64,000 nucleotides of DNA from DATBVX01 sp963695985. Its GTDB lineage: Bacteria; Pseudomonadota; Gammaproteobacteria; Steroidobacterales; Steroidobacteraceae. The stretch spans positions 1 to 64,000 of the forward strand of contig CAVOIC010000010.1 in NCBI GenBank assembly GCA_963695985.1. The letters are read 5' to 3'. The position numbers were made by a program, and so were the translations under genes. Below are positions 61,932-64,000 of this stretch, one piece after another; the first letter of the stretch is position 1, and every line of letters starts with the position of its first letter. A model generated the notes under the pieces. It had not been told where the DNA came from. It worked only from the letters and a program-made list of their open reading frames with translations, and ran no database searches.

Positions 61932-62366
61932 ATGGCTGAACAGAAACAGCAGCAGCAACAGCAGCAACAGCAGGCGGGGGCAGCGGCCCCGGCCAAGCAG
62001 CGCAAGAAGGTGCGCAAGAATGTGCTCGAGGGCATCGCGCACGTGCACGCGTCCTTCAACAACACGATCGTGACCATCACCGATCGGCAGGGCAACACGC
62101 TCTCCTGGGCGACGGCCGGCGGTTGCGGATTCCGCGGCTCGCGCAAGAGCACGCCCTTCGCTGCACAGGTTGCGGCCGAGAAGGCAGGCAATGCGGCGCA
62201 GGAGCATGGCGTCAAAAACGTCGAAGTCCGCGTCATGGGCCCCGGCCCGGGCCGTGAGTCCGCGGTACGTGCCCTGAACGCCTGCGGACTGAAGATCACG
62301 CACATTGAAGATGTGACCCCGATCCCCCATAACGGTTGTCGCCCCCCGAAGCGGCGACGTGTCTAA
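61932..62366 (+). CDS. rpsK: 30S ribosomal protein S11 with polyglutamine N-terminus
   Basis: uS11, 144 residues from ATG 61932. The conserved body starts KVRKNVLEGIAHVHASFNNT and ends IPHNGCRPPKRRRV. Ahead of it is an unusual segment with nine consecutive glutamines (codons CAG and CAA mixed) after MAEQK, then an Ala-rich stretch. The usual protein is about 129 residues, so the extension adds about 15. The start has only weak Shine-Dalgarno similarity (AAGAGG). Confidence 0.95.
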   Translation: MAEQKQQQQQQQQQAGAAAPAKQRKKVRKNVLEGIAHVHASFNNTIVTITDRQGNTLSWATAGGCGFRGSRKSTPFAAQVAAEKAGNAAQEHGVKNVEVRVMGPGPGRESAVRALNACGLKITHIEDVTPIPHNGCRPPKRRRV

Positions 62367-62378
62367 GCGAGGTTGTTC

Positions 62379-63002
62379 ATGGCTCGTTACCTGGGTCCCA
62401 AGTGCAAACTCTCGCGCCGCGAGGGCACGGACCTGTTCCTGAAGAGCGGTGTCAAGCCGCTCGAGTCGAAGTGCAAGCTCGAGGTGCCGCCGGGCGGCAT
62501 CAAGGGCGAGCGCCGCACGCGACTTTCCGACTATGGGTTGCAGCTGCGCGAGAAGCAGAAGCTGCGCCGCATGTACGGCATCCTGGAGCGCCAGTTCTCG
62601 AACTACTACGAGCGTGCCTCAGGCCGGCCGGGCGCGACCGGCGAGACCCTGTTGCAGCTCCTGGAAACGCGGCTGGACAACGTCGTCTACCGGATGGGCT
62701 TCGCTGCGACCCGCGCGGAGGCGCGGCAGCTCGTGAGCCACAAGGCGATCGCCGTGAATGACAAGCTGGTGAACATTCCCTCCTACCAGTGCAAGGCGGG
62801 AGATACGGTTTCGCTGCGCGAAAAGGCGAAGAAACAGCTACGCATCACCGCCGCGCTCGCGATCGCCGCCCAGGTCGGCTTCCCGGACTGGGTGGAGGTG
62901 GACGACAAGAAGATGTTTGGCGTTCTGAAATCAGTGCCCGACCGCGATGAGATCCTCCCGGACATCAACGAGAGCCTCGTGGTCGAGCTGTATTCGAAGT
63001 AA
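62379..63002 (+). CDS. rpsD: 30S ribosomal protein S4
   Basis: uS4, 207 residues from ATG 62379 (MARYLGPKCKLSRREGTD). It folds around the 16S 5' domain and regulates the alpha operon in E. coli. The S4-type RNA-binding segment LETRLDNVVYRMGFAATRAE is conserved. An ATG two codons upstream is in frame but untypical. Confidence 0.96.
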   Translation: MARYLGPKCKLSRREGTDLFLKSGVKPLESKCKLEVPPGGIKGERRTRLSDYGLQLREKQKLRRMYGILERQFSNYYERASGRPGATGETLLQLLETRLDNVVYRMGFAATRAEARQLVSHKAIAVNDKLVNIPSYQCKAGDTVSLREKAKKQLRITAALAIAAQVGFPDWVEVDDKKMFGVLKSVPDRDEILPDINESLVVELYSK

Positions 63003-63023
63003 ATATAGTTGAAGGTGGGCCCA

Positions 63024-64000
63024 ATGCAGGGATCTGTCGCCGAGTTTCTCAAGCCACGTGTCGTCAAGGTACAACCGCTGAGCGCGCGCCACGCGCGCGT
63101 CGTCATTGAGCCGTTCGAGCGCGGCTTCGGTCATACGCTGGGCAATGCGCTGCGCCGCGTGCTGCTGTCGTCGATGCCTGGTTCCGCGATCACCGAGGCG
63201 GACATCGATGGGGTGCTGCACGAGTACACCAGCATCGAGGGTGTGCAGGAGGATGTCGTGGACATCCTGCTGAACCTCAAGTCGATCGCGTTGCGCATGC
63301 ATACGCGTGACGTGGCCGAAGTGCGTCTACACAAGAAGGGACCTGGTCCTGTCACCGCGGGCGACATCAGCGCCGACCATGACGTCGAGGTGCTGAACCC
63401 GGAGTTCGTCATCGCCAATCTCACCAAGGCCGGTGAGCTCAACATGACGCTCAAGGTGGAGCGCGGCCGCGGCTATCGCCCGGCAGTGCAGCGCGCGGCG
63501 TTCGAAGAACAGAGCCGTCCGATCGGGCGCCTGCAGCTCGATGCTTCGTTCTCGCCGGTGCGCCGCGTGACCTACACGGTCGAAGCGGCGCGCGTCGAAC
63601 AGCGTACCGACCTCGACAAGCTCATCATCGACATCGAGACCAACGGCACGATCGATCCGGAAGAAGCGATCCGGCGGGCCGGCTCGATCCTCAAGGACCA
63701 GCTGTCGGTGTTCGTGGATCTGCAGGGCCAGGAAGACGCGGTGGCGAAGGCTTCGGAAGCGCAGTTCGATCCGATCCTGCTGCGGCCGGTCGATGAGCTC
63801 GAGCTCACGGTGCGCAGTGCGAACTGTCTCAAGGCGGAAAACATCCACTACATCGGCGACCTCGTGCAGCGCACGGAAGTCGAGCTGCTGCGCACGCCGA
63901 ACCTGGGCAAGAAGTCGCTCACGGAGATCAAGGAAGTGCTGGAGAGTCACGGCCTGACGCTCGGCATGCGACTGGAGAACTGGCCGCCCGCCGGGCTGAA
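63024..64000 (+). CDS. rpoA: RNA polymerase alpha subunit (3' end outside window)
   Basis: Alpha subunit, 325 residues visible up to the window end, with no stop. The N-terminal assembly domain shows PFERGFGHTLGNALRRVLLSS, and the C-terminal promoter-contacting domain begins around FDPILLRPVDELELTVRS with LGKKSLTEIKEVL. A GAAGGTGGGC ribosome site precedes ATG 63024. Typical full length is about 330, so only a few residues are missing. Confidence 0.96.
   Translation, partial: MQGSVAEFLKPRVVKVQPLSARHARVVIEPFERGFGHTLGNALRRVLLSSMPGSAITEADIDGVLHEYTSIEGVQEDVVDILLNLKSIALRMHTRDVAEVRLHKKGPGPVTAGDISADHDVEVLNPEFVIANLTKAGELNMTLKVERGRGYRPAVQRAAFEEQSRPIGRLQLDASFSPVRRVTYTVEAARVEQRTDLDKLIIDIETNGTIDPEEAIRRAGSILKDQLSVFVDLQGQEDAVAKASEAQFDPILLRPVDELELTVRSANCLKAENIHYIGDLVQRTEVELLRTPNLGKKSLTEIKEVLESHGLTLGMRLENWPPAGL

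Overview
The window is high-GC bacterial chromosome. It reads as a gammaproteobacterium, possibly from a Steroidobacter/Nevskia-like lineage; that placement is inferred from gene content and codon bias only. Evidence is the gammaproteobacterial arrangement tRNA-Tyr/Gly/Thr-tuf followed by tRNA-Trp-secE-nusG-rplKAJL-rpoBC, then rpsL-rpsG-fusA-tuf-rpsJ and the complete S10, spc and alpha ribosomal blocks. No rRNA gene, insertion sequence, prophage or CRISPR array was seen.

Positions 1-19971 hold an accessory catabolic region. It has three paralogous MFS carriers interleaved with two paralogous SDR dehydrogenases, a thiamine-diphosphate enzyme, an alpha/beta hydrolase, an aromatic amino acid lyase with an MIO cofactor triad, a secreted DUF1579-like protein, a PaaI-type thioesterase and a DUF924 protein. 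These are followed by a LigW-like amidohydrolase/decarboxylase, two SnoaL-like proteins flanking a third SDR, a carotenoid-oxygenase/lignostilbene-dioxygenase-like enzyme, a DUF3237 protein, an aldehyde dehydrogenase and an AraC regulator. Together they suggest uptake and breakdown of an aryl or phenylpropanoid (lignin-like) compound. Positions 20225-22469 are a thiolase/thioesterase/MarR operon. Positions 22615-29784 encode glutathione-dependent formaldehyde dehydrogenase and a soluble NAD-dependent formate dehydrogenase (fdsGBA, fdhD, fdsD), a C1 oxidation route that would suit O-demethylation of methoxy-aromatics. A zinc-ribbon protein and a bactofilin (29793-30661, minus strand) close the accessory part.

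Positions 30882-64000 are housekeeping: four tRNA genes, two nearly identical tuf genes, secE, nusG, the L11/L1 and L10/L12 genes with an L10 leader, rpoB, rpoC, the str genes and about 27 ribosomal protein genes with secY, ending inside rpoA. One foreign-looking gene, a PLP-dependent decarboxylase on the opposite strand, sits between rpoC and rpsL. Palindromic repeat elements with matching loops and compensating stems lie directly after rpoC and secY.

Four genes need a one-base correction to be read through: an MFS carrier, an SDR, the alpha/beta hydrolase and the essential rplD. Because rplD is affected, single-base insertion errors in this assembly are a more economical explanation than real gene decay. 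The most interesting leads are the lyase with a PAL-like backbone but a histidine-lyase-type Ser-His selectivity pair, the catabolic cluster as a unit, the covarying palindromic repeats, and the tuf pair (codon usage unlike neighbours, homogenised exactly from codon 2 to the stop).
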